DNA from: Villigracilis sp900696595
GTDB lineage: Bacteria > Chloroflexota > Anaerolineae > Anaerolineales > Villigracilaceae
Direction of reading: 5' to 3'
DNA length: 64,000 nucleotides
Assembly: GCA_030263615.1 (NCBI GenBank)
Contig: SZPH01000004.1
Coordinates: 1-64,000 of the forward strand
Numbering within the stretch: the stretch's first letter is position 1; each line of letters starts with the position of its first letter. This document shows positions 16,924 to 24,786 of this stretch, piece by piece. Below the pieces are notes generated by a model that was not told the DNA's origin, did not search any database, and was given only the letters and a program-made list of their open reading frames with translations. The translations under genes and the position numbers were made by a program.

Positions 16924-17189
16924 CCGCTTTAGCGGGGTTTGTATGGATAGCGCGGGGGTTCATCCCCGCGCGGGTCCCGGGAGAAGACAAACCCAATGGA
17001 CAGGATTCGCCTCCAGCCGAGTCGCCCGCCGTTCAGCATTTTCCTGCTTCGGCGGGTTGATTCTACCCCGCGAACCCGCCCGACGATGGAACCGTCGGGC
17101 TATTCCTACGAAGGCGGCTGAAGCCGCCTATCCCGCTTTAGCGGGAATTGAACGAATAGCGCGGGGATTCATCCCCGCGCTATTCGTTC
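16924..17189. repeat. REP-like palindrome cluster left of the transposase
   Basis: The cluster holds several short palindromes: CCGCTTTAGCGG (16924-16935), CGCGGGGG/CCCCGCG (16951-16970), GGCGGCTGAAGCCGCC (17113-17128), TCCCGCTTTAGCGGGA (17131-17146), and a perfect 19-bp-arm hairpin at 17150-17189 built on GAACGAATAGCGCGGGGAT. The last hairpin contains the stop codon of the transposase gene. Such clusters are the usual partners and substrates of REP-associated tyrosine transposases. Confidence 0.8.
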
Positions 17190-17587
17190 ATCCGCTCCAT
17201 CGCCGGAATCAATGTCCCTTCCGCGTGATGCTTCTTCTGATTACGGATATATCGTACCACTGCGGGCAGGTTTTTTTCACCGAAGGACAACACGCCATAT
17301 TCATCCTGCCAGTAGAATTCAAAATCCGGTTTGATGACGTGGTTGACGTAATGCGAACTATTCCCCTTCACATCGCCGACGAATTTGGCGGGCGCGAGTT
17401 TGGGCGGGATGGAAACCGCCAGATGCGCATGATCTTCGATGCCGCCGATGGCATGGACGAATCCGCCCAACGCCTGCGCCTTTGCCGCGATGGCTCGATA
17501 CACCTCCGGCTCGACCATCGCATCCAGCAAAGGCAACCGGTTCTTTGTTCCCCATACAAAATGATAGTAGAGTTTCCAGTATGGCAT
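17180..17587 (-). mobile_element. REP-associated tyrosine transposase (RAYT, IS200-like)
   Basis: This 135-residue Y1 (HUH) transposase cuts single-stranded hairpins. It has the family start (WKLYYHFVWGTKNRLPLL), the HUH-type pair in IEDHAHLAVSIPP, and the catalytic Tyr in VVRYIRNQKKHHAEGT. GAGGAAG precedes the ATG. Palindromes lie on both sides, and the TAG stop codon is part of the left 19-bp-arm hairpin, so gene end and substrate overlap. There are no IS200 left/right ends and no TnpB, which suits a domesticated RAYT spreading non-autonomous REP units. Confidence 0.88.
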
Positions 17588-17604
17588 GGATCTTCCTCGT
17601 TGTT

Positions 17605-17650
17605 AGGAGCAGAGGCGGCTTCAGCAGCCTTTGTACGAATAGCGCGGGGA
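17605..17650. repeat. REP half-units right of the transposase
   Basis: AGGCGGCTTCAGCAGCCT and CGAATAGCGCGGGGAT repeat the two motifs of the left cluster but as degenerate or half units, just upstream of the transposase start. Confidence 0.6.
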
Positions 17651-17655
17651 TACGC

Positions 17656-18678
17656 TCAAGGCCGAACCGCGCCCGAATCCGCGTCCGCCATCAGCCCGGA
17701 TGTATCCACCGCCTCGAAATCGTCGCCTGTCAACACATCCAGCAAATGCAACATGTCGTTATCCCAGCGCTCATCGGGCGCGCCGCTCACATACCAGTTC
17801 GAACCGTTGTCCGCCAGCACAATCCCATAGGTTTTAAACGCCTGCAACAAAATTTGCATCTCAGTCGGAAAACCGGAAATATCGTAACCGGCTTTCAAAC
17901 GAAACCGCGCGCCCATCGGCGGGATTCCGCTTTGCGGCTCGGAAGTTTGATGACGCGCAGGCCAAACATACCCGGCGGTCTCTTCGACAGTAAAGCGCAA
18001 AGCGTGCCGAATTTCCCCCTCTGCAATTTCATCATAACGAACCAGCCCCGGCAAAATCGGCAGACCCGCCGCGTCGGCAGACGTCCATTCATCCGGCCGC
18101 AAAGCGTTCGAATTCAAATCCCAGATCGCCCCCGAACCGCCGTTCCAATTTGCGCCGTCAAAACTCATGTCATATGTTTCATACAACGCGCAAGTGTCCG
18201 TGTCCACAACCAAAACGTGATGATCGCTTCCCCATTCACGATTGGGATTCTCCGGGATGGGATACGGGCCCGCATCGGATTCATCGGGATAATAAAAAAC
18301 CGGCTCATACTTCGGGACGGCTGACCCGGCCGCGATGTTAAACGGGATTCCAATCGGGCCTCCCTCCCACGTCCCCGAGCCGAAATCCATGTGCAGGGTC
18401 TCGCCGCGCCCAATGGAGTCAACCCACGCATCCGATTCTGTGTGAACGGGCAACGAGTCAATTGGCGCGTTCCAGAAATTATCGGCGGGAAACATCGGGC
18501 AGTTTGCAATGACCGCTCCATCGCCCATGGATGGCGCGGGAGCAATCTCCGTGACGGGCGCTTCTGTGATCGGCCGAGCAGCCGTTGGGGGAACATCTGT
18601 GGCTGGAACAGTCAGGCAGGCAAAGAGAGCCAGGGAAATTCCCACAACCGTAAAAAATTGGGTACGTTTGCGATTCAT
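17656..18678 (-). CDS. Secreted lipoprotein of unknown function
   Basis: This 340-residue protein has a lipoprotein signal (MNRKRTQFFTVVGISLALFAC) followed by a Thr/Pro/Ala linker. The body contains CPMFPADNFWNAPIDSLPVH, SDHHVLVVDTDTCALYETY and a C-terminal MGARFRLKAGYDISGFPTEM...ADNGSNWYVSGAPDERWDND. This segment recurs in uncharacterised secreted proteins of soil bacteria as far as I recall; no enzyme activity is known to me. AAAGGA precedes ATG 18678. A second ATG at 18711 overlaps the stop of the upstream gene (ATGA), so coupled translation from there is the alternative. Confidence 0.75.
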   Translation of the reverse strand: MNRKRTQFFTVVGISLALFACLTVPATDVPPTAARPITEAPVTEIAPAPSMGDGAVIANCPMFPADNFWNAPIDSLPVHTESDAWVDSIGRGETLHMDFGSGTWEGGPIGIPFNIAAGSAVPKYEPVFYYPDESDAGPYPIPENPNREWGSDHHVLVVDTDTCALYETYDMSFDGANWNGGSGAIWDLNSNALRPDEWTSADAAGLPILPGLVRYDEIAEGEIRHALRFTVEETAGYVWPARHQTSEPQSGIPPMGARFRLKAGYDISGFPTEMQILLQAFKTYGIVLADNGSNWYVSGAPDERWDNDMLHLLDVLTGDDFEAVDTSGLMADADSGAVRP

Positions 18679-18707
18679 GAGCGTCCTTTGTTTTCGGCGA
18701 AGTTGAT

Positions 18708-20813
18708 TCATACGCTTTCCTGACGGATCAGTATCTTTTGAAGCGCCCGCAATAACGCGCCGCGCTGTTCAAAACCGGCCGCGCCAAGATCGGACAGGGC
18801 CAAAAATATTTTTTTGCGACAGCGCGCCAATAATCCCCCAGTCAGACGGGCAAGGGTTTCAACCTCCATGGCCGCTTCATCCGCGTCCAGCCAGAGGCGC
18901 TCCGGCTCCCAATATCGTGATAGGACGTAGGGATGCGTGAGCGGTTGCGACACGCGCTGAGACCAGCCGTCCGAGCCCGGGTCCAGCCAAAATTGATAGG
19001 TTGCGGGGCGGTTCATCATCAGGAAGGTATATGCGGGCGCGACCAGCACGGCATCCTTGTTTTCACTGCGCCACGCTTCGAGATATTGCGCCGCAATCAC
19101 GCCGTCTTGCAACATGGCGATGTATTCCTTTCCCAACCCCAAACCTGACAGGTCTCCGAGACCTGTCAGGTTTGGATTCATTATCGGTTCCATGGCGATG
19201 CGAAATTTCTTCGCGGATTCGACGAGGCTTGCGGCGACTCGCACAGCGTCCAGGTTTGCGTGAAAACCAAAATCGGGCTGCGAAAGGACTTCGCCGAATA
19301 TTTTGCGCAAAAAGAAATCGAAGGGCAGCGGTTGGTCGGCGCGATAGGTTTCGATCCAGTCTCTCAATAACGAGTAACGGGAGCCAAGCGAGTAGGTGAT
19401 GCGCTCCTGTGCGTCGGGTTGAATCTTGTCGAAGGTCGAAAGCCGCAGATCGCGCTGACCGTAAACAATTTCGGCAAGCAATTGCGCGCGGATCAAATCC
19501 GTGTTCAAGGCGAACATCAATGCGTGCGCAACATCGAACTTGGGAGGGTGAATGTCCCAACCCGGATGGGCGAGCGCCGAAAGAGTGAGCAGGGTTTTGC
19601 TGGCGGGTTCATCGTGCAAGGATCGCGAGGGGCGGTTGCTGCGCCAGGGGATGCCCGCCGCGTCCAGCCGGTTTGTGATCGAAAACCGGAGCGAGTCAGA
19701 TAAATATGGCGCGAGGACGACGATCTCAGACGGCTCTGCGCCGGTTTCGATCAGCGACCTTATCTTTTTCACAACCTCATCCAGCATCTCGGGATGAAAG
19801 CGCGCCATGATAAATTCCAACGCATCCTCGCCCGCCGCTTCAATCGGACCCTGATGCGCGATGGCGGCGACGAGCGAGTTCGATAACTGGATGATGTTCG
19901 CAGACGAGACGAAGGATTCCGTCAACTCGATCTGCGATTCGCACGCGCGGCTCAATTCGGACCCGCTGACCGAATCCCCGCCCAGGAATTTTCGATACCC
20001 CGCATCCTGATCGTAGAGTAACAACGCCGAGTTGAATTCCGGCATCCACTCGCGGATTACGTCGTGGGCGCAGGAGATGTCTTCTTCGAGGTTGTCGTAG
20101 ATCAGGTGGCGGTACGTTTGAGTGAGAAACGACCGCGCCTGTTCGTTGCGCCATAGAATATTGTTGAAGATTTCGAGTTGAAGCGAAAAATCGAGCAGGT
20201 TATTTTCGAGGCAGTAATGCCGGAAGAGATTCGCGCATTCCTGCATGTCGGCGTACACTCTGCGTTGGGCCGGGTCGCCGAACCAGGCCGCGTCCAGCCG
20301 CGCGCCGATCTCGGTGTGCGGGAAGCCGACGATGGCGGCTTTGTTCAGGCTGTCGAGGATCTGCGAATACAAACGGTTGCGGCTGATCGTGACCGAGTCG
20401 AAGTATCCCTTTTCTTCGATCAGCGGGCGGACCAGATGCGCCATGAAGTATTGCGCGGTTTCGAGCGTGAGGAAGACGGGGGGGCGATCCGGATGCGAGA
20501 ATCCCGCCTGCTCCGCCGCGAACGACCAGAATAAATCGCACATGCGTTTTGCGAGACCGCCCACCGTGGCGGGAGTCACTTCTCCGCCCGCGATCCGTTC
20601 CGGGCTTTCGAGCATGTCGAGGTACGGCTCTTGTAGCGTCCGTTGCGGCGTGAGGAGGAGAATCGAATCCGCCGGGATGCCGTTTGCAAGCAAAAAACGA
20701 AGCCGCTCGATCCCCGCAGTCGTCTTGCCCGCGCCAGCCTTTCCCGTGACGAAGAGACGGGAGTTGAGGGGAGATTCAACAATCTGACGCTGGAGAGGAC
20801 TGAGGGGAGTCAT
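18708..20813 (-). CDS. SF1 helicase-like protein with altered motif II
   Basis: This 701-residue UvrD-like protein starts SPLQRQIVESPLNSRLFVTG with Walker A TGKAGAGKTTAG (23-34). A motif III-like segment ALLLYDQDAGYRKFLGGDS follows HLIYDNLEEDISCAHDVI, which stands where the Walker B DE-Q-D should be. The acidic pair is displaced, so ATP hydrolysis may be weak. The weak helicase core with an intact P-loop recalls AddB, but no nuclease or FeS-cysteine motif was found. A short segment (PNLTGLGDLSGLGL) is encoded by an inserted palindromic repeat at 19141-19177. The start at 20813 follows a good promoter by six bases. It lies in the same minus-strand cluster as the UvrD helicase. Confidence 0.78.
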   Translation of the reverse strand: MTPLSPLQRQIVESPLNSRLFVTGKAGAGKTTAGIERLRFLLANGIPADSILLLTPQRTLQEPYLDMLESPERIAGGEVTPATVGGLAKRMCDLFWSFAAEQAGFSHPDRPPVFLTLETAQYFMAHLVRPLIEEKGYFDSVTISRNRLYSQILDSLNKAAIVGFPHTEIGARLDAAWFGDPAQRRVYADMQECANLFRHYCLENNLLDFSLQLEIFNNILWRNEQARSFLTQTYRHLIYDNLEEDISCAHDVIREWMPEFNSALLLYDQDAGYRKFLGGDSVSGSELSRACESQIELTESFVSSANIIQLSNSLVAAIAHQGPIEAAGEDALEFIMARFHPEMLDEVVKKIRSLIETGAEPSEIVVLAPYLSDSLRFSITNRLDAAGIPWRSNRPSRSLHDEPASKTLLTLSALAHPGWDIHPPKFDVAHALMFALNTDLIRAQLLAEIVYGQRDLRLSTFDKIQPDAQERITYSLGSRYSLLRDWIETYRADQPLPFDFFLRKIFGEVLSQPDFGFHANLDAVRVAASLVESAKKFRIAMEPIMNPNLTGLGDLSGLGLGKEYIAMLQDGVIAAQYLEAWRSENKDAVLVAPAYTFLMMNRPATYQFWLDPGSDGWSQRVSQPLTHPYVLSRYWEPERLWLDADEAAMEVETLARLTGGLLARCRKKIFLALSDLGAAGFEQRGALLRALQKILIRQESV
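19141..19177. repeat. AAACCTGACAGGTCTC palindrome inside a helicase gene
   Basis: Arms AAACCTGACAGGTCTC and GAGACCTGTCAGGTTT with a two-base centre, translated in frame. The core AACCTGACAGGT recurs as an inverted pair at 38441 and 38521, so it is a dispersed repeat. Confidence 0.65.
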
Positions 20814-20819
20814 GAAGCG

Positions 20820-20848
20820 AAGATAAAGTATCGGAGATGTTTTGTCAA
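20820..20848 (-). promoter_or_regulatory. Promoter of the helicase-like gene (leaderless)
   Basis: TTGACA (20848-20843), a 17-base spacer and TATCTT (20825-20820) on the minus strand. The ATG begins six bases after the -10 box, so transcription and translation should start at almost the same base. Confidence 0.65.
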
Positions 20849-20903
20849 TGAAAAGTCCCCCGATCATAAAAGATCAGGGGACGATTTCAATTTAGGTTTC
20901 GCC

Positions 20904-22355
20904 TCATCCGCCCGGCGTAGGCGTCGTTTCGAGCGTCGGCTCGCCCGATTGGTCGGTGGAGGATTCATCCAGCGGCGCTTCGGTTTCTTCTTCAAAGAAA
21001 AAATCGTCGCCGGAACCAACGCTGCACACCGCCGCCCGTTCGCTCGTCAGGCAGGAGCCGACGCTGTTGTAACTCATCACGCCGAGCAATGCGATGATAT
21101 CGTCGGGGGAGCCAGCCAGCAGGACGAGCGTGTTGCCATTTTTGCCCGACTCGAACAGCATGACTCCGTTGCCGCCGCGGTTGATCTCGCCGAAGGCGGC
21201 TGTGCTGATGAATTCGTCGCCGATCTCCACGTCCGCTTTCAGCAAATAATCCTCGAAGTCTTCCGTCGCGTCGAATGAACCGATCAAGATCGCGTCGCCC
21301 GATGACGGAATCTCGTCCACGAAGGCCGCTTTCAAGTTGAGCAGGCGCAATGCCGATTGCAGGCTGCCGAGCGCGCTGACCATGCTTGGGTCTTTCTCCA
21401 CATCCGGCGAAACAAAGATTTGCACAGTGTTCTGTGTGAAGATGTAAGGGAACAGGTCGAGGGTCTGTGTTTGCGAACCTGCGAGCGCAAAGTCCGCCAG
21501 GTTTTGGATGAGCGCGGCGTTATCGGTGTACGTGTCGTACGGCGCGGAGAGGAAGGTGAAGTCGCCGAATGCCGCGACGCTGCCGTCCGCGCTGAGGGCT
21601 GCCCCGCCTGCGTTTGGATCGTGCGCATCGTTCAGCGACGAGAGGTTGGTCTCCGGACCCTGAAGCAGGAGCAACCCCGAATCGGTGACGACCGAACGCG
21701 CGCCGTATAAGGCGATCTCGTTCAAGCCGAAGGTCAGTTCGCTTTTCCCGAACTTGTCGAACAGCACGTTGCGGAAGTTGCCCTCGTTGGTCGAGGTGTT
21801 GTAGAGGTAATCGTTGTTGATCGAGATGTCGTAATGCTTCAAGAGCGAGTTGGCTGCGCTGGCGTCGCCGTAGGCGATGGGGTTGCCTGTGACAAAGTCA
21901 TAATAAAGTTGGTTGCGGGTCGCGTCGGTGAAGACAAGGATTCTGCCGCCGCGTTCGGTAAAGTCGCCGAGCAGTTGTGACTCGTATTGCGAAAAGACGA
22001 CGCTCGGCGAAACGGTCACGAAGGCTTTGGCGGTTTTGAGCAGGGTCTCGAGCGTGTAAACATCTGTCGCGGATTCCATGGTCGCTCCGCGCAGGCGGAC
22101 GGCGGCGGCGAGGGCTTCGATCTCATTCAGGGTGAATTGGTTGCCATGATAGTAGTCCAGCAGAATCATCCCTTCGGTTTGGACGACGTTCTCTGTATCC
22201 GGCGTGTTGATCTCCACCTCGGGTCGTTCAAAGGATGTGAAATCGGGCGTGGCGATCTCGGAGCGTTCCGGGACTCCGCGATAGAACCACAGGGCGCGGA
22301 GCAAAGCGGGGAGGATCAATGCCAGCATTGCGATGGTAATGAATTGGCGTTTCAT
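20904..22355 (-). CDS. Membrane-anchored DUF4350-like protein
   Basis: This 483-residue protein has one N-terminal membrane segment (FITIAMLALILPALLRALWFY) and a large exported part. Residues about 60-300 resemble DUF4350/glutamine-amidotransferase-like domains of ABC-associated gliding-type proteins (ILLDYYHGNQFTLNEIEALA, GGRILVFTDATRNQLYYDF, GSVAAFGDFTFLSAPYDTYTD). The C-terminus is acidic and Thr/Pro-rich. AGGAGG precedes the ATG. It lies 12 bases after the S49 peptidase gene and is probably co-transcribed. No catalytic residues could be assigned. Confidence 0.65.
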   Translation of the reverse strand: MKRQFITIAMLALILPALLRALWFYRGVPERSEIATPDFTSFERPEVEINTPDTENVVQTEGMILLDYYHGNQFTLNEIEALAAAVRLRGATMESATDVYTLETLLKTAKAFVTVSPSVVFSQYESQLLGDFTERGGRILVFTDATRNQLYYDFVTGNPIAYGDASAANSLLKHYDISINNDYLYNTSTNEGNFRNVLFDKFGKSELTFGLNEIALYGARSVVTDSGLLLLQGPETNLSSLNDAHDPNAGGAALSADGSVAAFGDFTFLSAPYDTYTDNAALIQNLADFALAGSQTQTLDLFPYIFTQNTVQIFVSPDVEKDPSMVSALGSLQSALRLLNLKAAFVDEIPSSGDAILIGSFDATEDFEDYLLKADVEIGDEFISTAAFGEINRGGNGVMLFESGKNGNTLVLLAGSPDDIIALLGVMSYNSVGSCLTSERAAVCSVGSGDDFFFEEETEAPLDESSTDQSGEPTLETTPTPGG

Positions 22356-22367
22356 GTCATCCTCCTG

Positions 22368-23213
22368 TTATTTCACCGGCAGGGGCGGGATGTAGAGCAT
22401 GTAGATGCCCGCTTCTCGCGGATAGGGCATGGTGATGCCGTTCTCGTCGGTCATGAAAAAGAAGAAGGCATCTTCTTCGACGCCGGACGGGTGGGCGAGA
22501 TCGAGGACTTCGTAATTGGCGATCTTCGCCAGTTCGGCGGCTTTTTCCGCGCCGTCGTTTTCGGAGCCTATCTCGTCTATCAAGCCGATATTTAAACCGT
22601 CTATGCCGGAGAAGATCTGCCCGCTGAAGGTGACGGAGTCGCTGCCGGTGAGTCTATCGCCGCGCCCAAGTTTGACCGCCTGAAAGAACGATTCTTTGAT
22701 CATCTCGACCTGGCGCATGTCTGAGTCGCGCGGCGCGCCCCATAGTTTGTAGGGACCGGTCGTGATGATGTCTTCGATCACGAAGGGCGCCGGCGGCAGG
22801 TAGCCGATCACGCCGATGTTGCCCACCAGCGAGGTCGGCTTGGCGAAGATGTAATCAGTATTAACGGAGAGGTAATAACCGCCGCTGGCAGCCATGCCGT
22901 TCACGACGGTCACGACGGGCTTTTTCTCGCGCAGGCGCGTCAGTTCCATGTAGATGGATTCGGTGTCCACCACCGTTCCGCCGGGGCTGTCCATCACGAT
23001 CACCACCGCCCGCACTTCGGGGCGTTCGATGGCGTACTGAATCTGTTTGATGGTATTTTGCGCCGAGTAGGTGTAAATGGCGTCCTCCAGCCGGATCACG
23101 CCGATGATCGGCTTTGGCACCGCCGAGGCGGCAAGCAAGCCGAGAATTAACGGGACCGCCAGCCAGAGCAGGATGTTTCGAATCCGTTCCCAGCGTTGGT
23201 CTGCTTCGCTCAT
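22368..23213 (-). CDS. S49-family signal peptide peptidase-like protease (SppA type)
   Basis: This 281-residue membrane protease has one N-terminal membrane segment (LLWLAVPLILGLLAASAV) and an S49/ClpP-crotonase-fold domain. VVIVMDSPGGTV, VNGMAASGGYYLSVN (the Ser is the likely nucleophile) and SLVGNIGVIG match SppA, and ITTGPYKLWGAPRDSDMR contains the Lys expected of the Ser-Lys dyad. ATG 23213 has AAGGAGA upstream; a longer open frame to 23279 is not needed. It probably clears membrane peptides and acts with the co-transcribed DUF4350-like protein. Confidence 0.88.
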   Translation of the reverse strand: MSEADQRWERIRNILLWLAVPLILGLLAASAVPKPIIGVIRLEDAIYTYSAQNTIKQIQYAIERPEVRAVVIVMDSPGGTVVDTESIYMELTRLREKKPVVTVVNGMAASGGYYLSVNTDYIFAKPTSLVGNIGVIGYLPPAPFVIEDIITTGPYKLWGAPRDSDMRQVEMIKESFFQAVKLGRGDRLTGSDSVTFSGQIFSGIDGLNIGLIDEIGSENDGAEKAAELAKIANYEVLDLAHPSGVEEDAFFFFMTDENGITMPYPREAGIYMLYIPPLPVK

Positions 23214-23354
23214 GATGTTCTCCTTTGTTGGGTGAATCGTCTTTCTCAGCATATACGAGAAAATCCGCTTTGTCAACAAGGTTGTTTTATGAACGGAGAT
23301 AATGTATATTTGGTTTTAGTTTCGATTATCCCATTTTTACGGAGGTAACTTCCC

Positions 23355-23831
23355 ATGCCCGCTCCAATCAAGTCCGGTCTTAAACCCGGGTCTGCCGTCT
23401 CCAAATCCGGCGCAGTTTCGTACGTCCGATTTTCGGATAAGTTGACGGCGTCCATTACCGATATTGCGAAGATCATCGAGCAGCACAAGGAGATGATCGA
23501 CTCGATCCAGGAGGTCGCCATTGAATTGACCGGCTCCATCGGCTCGCTTCACACGCTGACTGTGAAGTATGCCCGCACTGCGAACCAGATTTTGGACGTT
23601 TTGCTTCCCATCCTGAAGAATCTGCCGCTTATCCCAAAGAACGTAATGCAGATGCTCGTCAACCTTGAAAGCCTGACCCAGAAAATCATTGACAACGAAA
23701 CCGCCACCACCAAGACCATCAACGATGTGAATTCCGGCTTGAAGACCGGCGATGCAAACAAGTTGAAGGCTCACGCCGGCCAATTGCAGGCGGTGACAAG
23801 GACGATCACGTCCATCATCCCGAAGGGGTAG
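23355..23831 (+). CDS. Helical protein of unknown function
   Basis: This 158-residue protein is predicted to be nearly all helix after a basic start (MPAPIKSGLKPGSAVSKSG). Heptad-like runs (ITDIAKIIEQHKEMIDSIQE; NLESLTQKIIDNETATTKTI) suggest a coiled coil. There is no signal peptide or membrane segment. GGAGG precedes the ATG. It stands alone, divergent from the S49 gene, with its own hairpin terminator. No family was recognised. Confidence 0.72.
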   Translation: MPAPIKSGLKPGSAVSKSGAVSYVRFSDKLTASITDIAKIIEQHKEMIDSIQEVAIELTGSIGSLHTLTVKYARTANQILDVLLPILKNLPLIPKNVMQMLVNLESLTQKIIDNETATTKTINDVNSGLKTGDANKLKAHAGQLQAVTRTITSIIPKG

Positions 23832-23843
23832 GGCTGGGAGTGA

Positions 23844-23883
23844 AAAATCTCCCGACTTTTCAACTGCAAAATCGGGAGATTTT
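23844..23883 (+). terminator. Hairpin after the helical-protein gene
   Basis: AAAATCTCCCGA (then a bulged C and TTTT) pairs with AAAATCGGGAGATTTT. The T run after it is only four bases, so termination strength is uncertain. Confidence 0.55.
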
Positions 23884-23897
23884 GCAGCCCACTTTGT

Positions 23898-23927
23898 TTG
23901 ACAGTTCCGCCTGTCTGCATGTATAAT
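23898..23927 (+). promoter_or_regulatory. Promoter of rplU-rpmA-rpmE
   Basis: TTGACA (23898-23903), an 18-base spacer and TATAAT (23922-23927), both perfect. The predicted start is near 23934. This is the best sigma-70-type promoter in the window, fitting a ribosomal-protein operon. Confidence 0.8.
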
Positions 23928-23933
23928 CTCGCT

Positions 23934-24060
23934 CGCTTCCGCCCCGGAGGACGAATTCCGGGGTAGTTGTTTGTTACAAACCCAGCTTCCCCGGGCGCAG
24001 GCGCAGGATGCAAGCCTACCCGCAGGCTCCCCGGCGAAGTGAGACTGGAGAATAAAAATA
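23934..24060 (+). promoter_or_regulatory. Structured leader of rplU (possible r-protein autoregulation)
   Basis: The 127-base untranslated leader has two GC-rich elements: CCCCGGA/TTCCGGGG and a longer arm in which CTTCCCCGGG pairs with CCCCGGCGAAG around an inner AGGC/GCCT stem. L21 operons in other bacteria carry autoregulatory leaders; this one was not matched to a known family. No Shine-Dalgarno stands out except GGAG at about 24050. Confidence 0.45.
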
Positions 24061-24507
24061 ATGAAATTTGCAATCGTCGAAAGCGGCGGCAAGCAATTCC
24101 GCGCCGTCGAAGGCGCCACAATTGATGTGGACCGCCTCCCCCGCGAAGTCGGAGATAGTTTCGATTTCGAGCGCGTCCTGCTCATGGCGGATGGGGACGC
24201 AGTTTCGGTGGGGACTCCCACCGTCGGCGGGGTCACCGTCTCCGCTACAGTGGTGGATCACCTCAAGGGTCCCAAGGTCCTCTCCTTCAAATACCGCCCG
24301 AAGAAACGCATCCGCGTGCGCGGCGGGAACCGCGCCCATTTCACCCGTCTGATGATTGACTTCATCGGCGCGTCGGGCGAGAAGAAGGAAAAACCCAAGT
24401 CGGAATCGAAGCCCAAAGCGGAGAAACCGGCTCCGGCGAAGCAAGAAGCGAAGCCGACATCGCCGTCGAAGAAGGCGTCCACAGCAAAGAAGTCCGAGAA
24501 GAAGTAA
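24061..24507 (+). CDS. rplU: 50S ribosomal protein L21 with Lys/Ala/Pro tail
   Basis: Residues 1-101 are a complete L21 (MKFAIVESGGKQFRAVEGAT, VVDHLKGPKVLSFKYRPKKR, RVRGGNRAHFTRLMIDFI). The remaining 47 residues (SGEKKEKPKSESKPKAEKP... to KKSEKK) are a low-complexity basic tail absent from typical 103-residue L21. It is the first gene of the L21-L27-L31 operon; rpmA follows after 12 bases. Confidence 0.95.
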   Translation: MKFAIVESGGKQFRAVEGATIDVDRLPREVGDSFDFERVLLMADGDAVSVGTPTVGGVTVSATVVDHLKGPKVLSFKYRPKKRIRVRGGNRAHFTRLMIDFIGASGEKKEKPKSESKPKAEKPAPAKQEAKPTSPSKKASTAKKSEKK

Positions 24508-24519
24508 AGGCAGGTAGAA

Positions 24520-24786
24520 ATGGCACATAAAGTAGGCGGCGGTTCGAGCCGCAACGGAAGAGACAGCAATTCACAGCGATTGGGCGTGAAGCGTTATGCC
24601 GGTCAGTTTGTGCTTTCGGGCAATGTGCTGGTGCGCCAGCGTGGAACGCGCATCAAGCCGGGCTTGAATGTCATGGTCGGCAAGGATGACACCCTGTTCG
24701 CCACCGCCGACGGTGTGGTGATGTTCGATGTGTTCCGCGGGCGCAAGCGCGTTAATATCGTTCCGGCAGAGGCGGCGCAATCATGA
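24520..24786 (+). CDS. rpmA: 50S ribosomal protein L27
   Basis: This 88-residue protein matches L27 in length and sequence: MAHKVGGGSSRNGRDSNSQR, LGVKRYAGQFVLSGNVLVRQ, RGTRIKPG. The short N-terminus after Met is Ala, with no Firmicutes-type cleavable extension. AGGTAG lies upstream. Its last codons overlap the start of the L31 gene by four bases (ATGA), implying coupled translation. Confidence 0.96.
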   Translation: MAHKVGGGSSRNGRDSNSQRLGVKRYAGQFVLSGNVLVRQRGTRIKPGLNVMVGKDDTLFATADGVVMFDVFRGRKRVNIVPAEAAQS

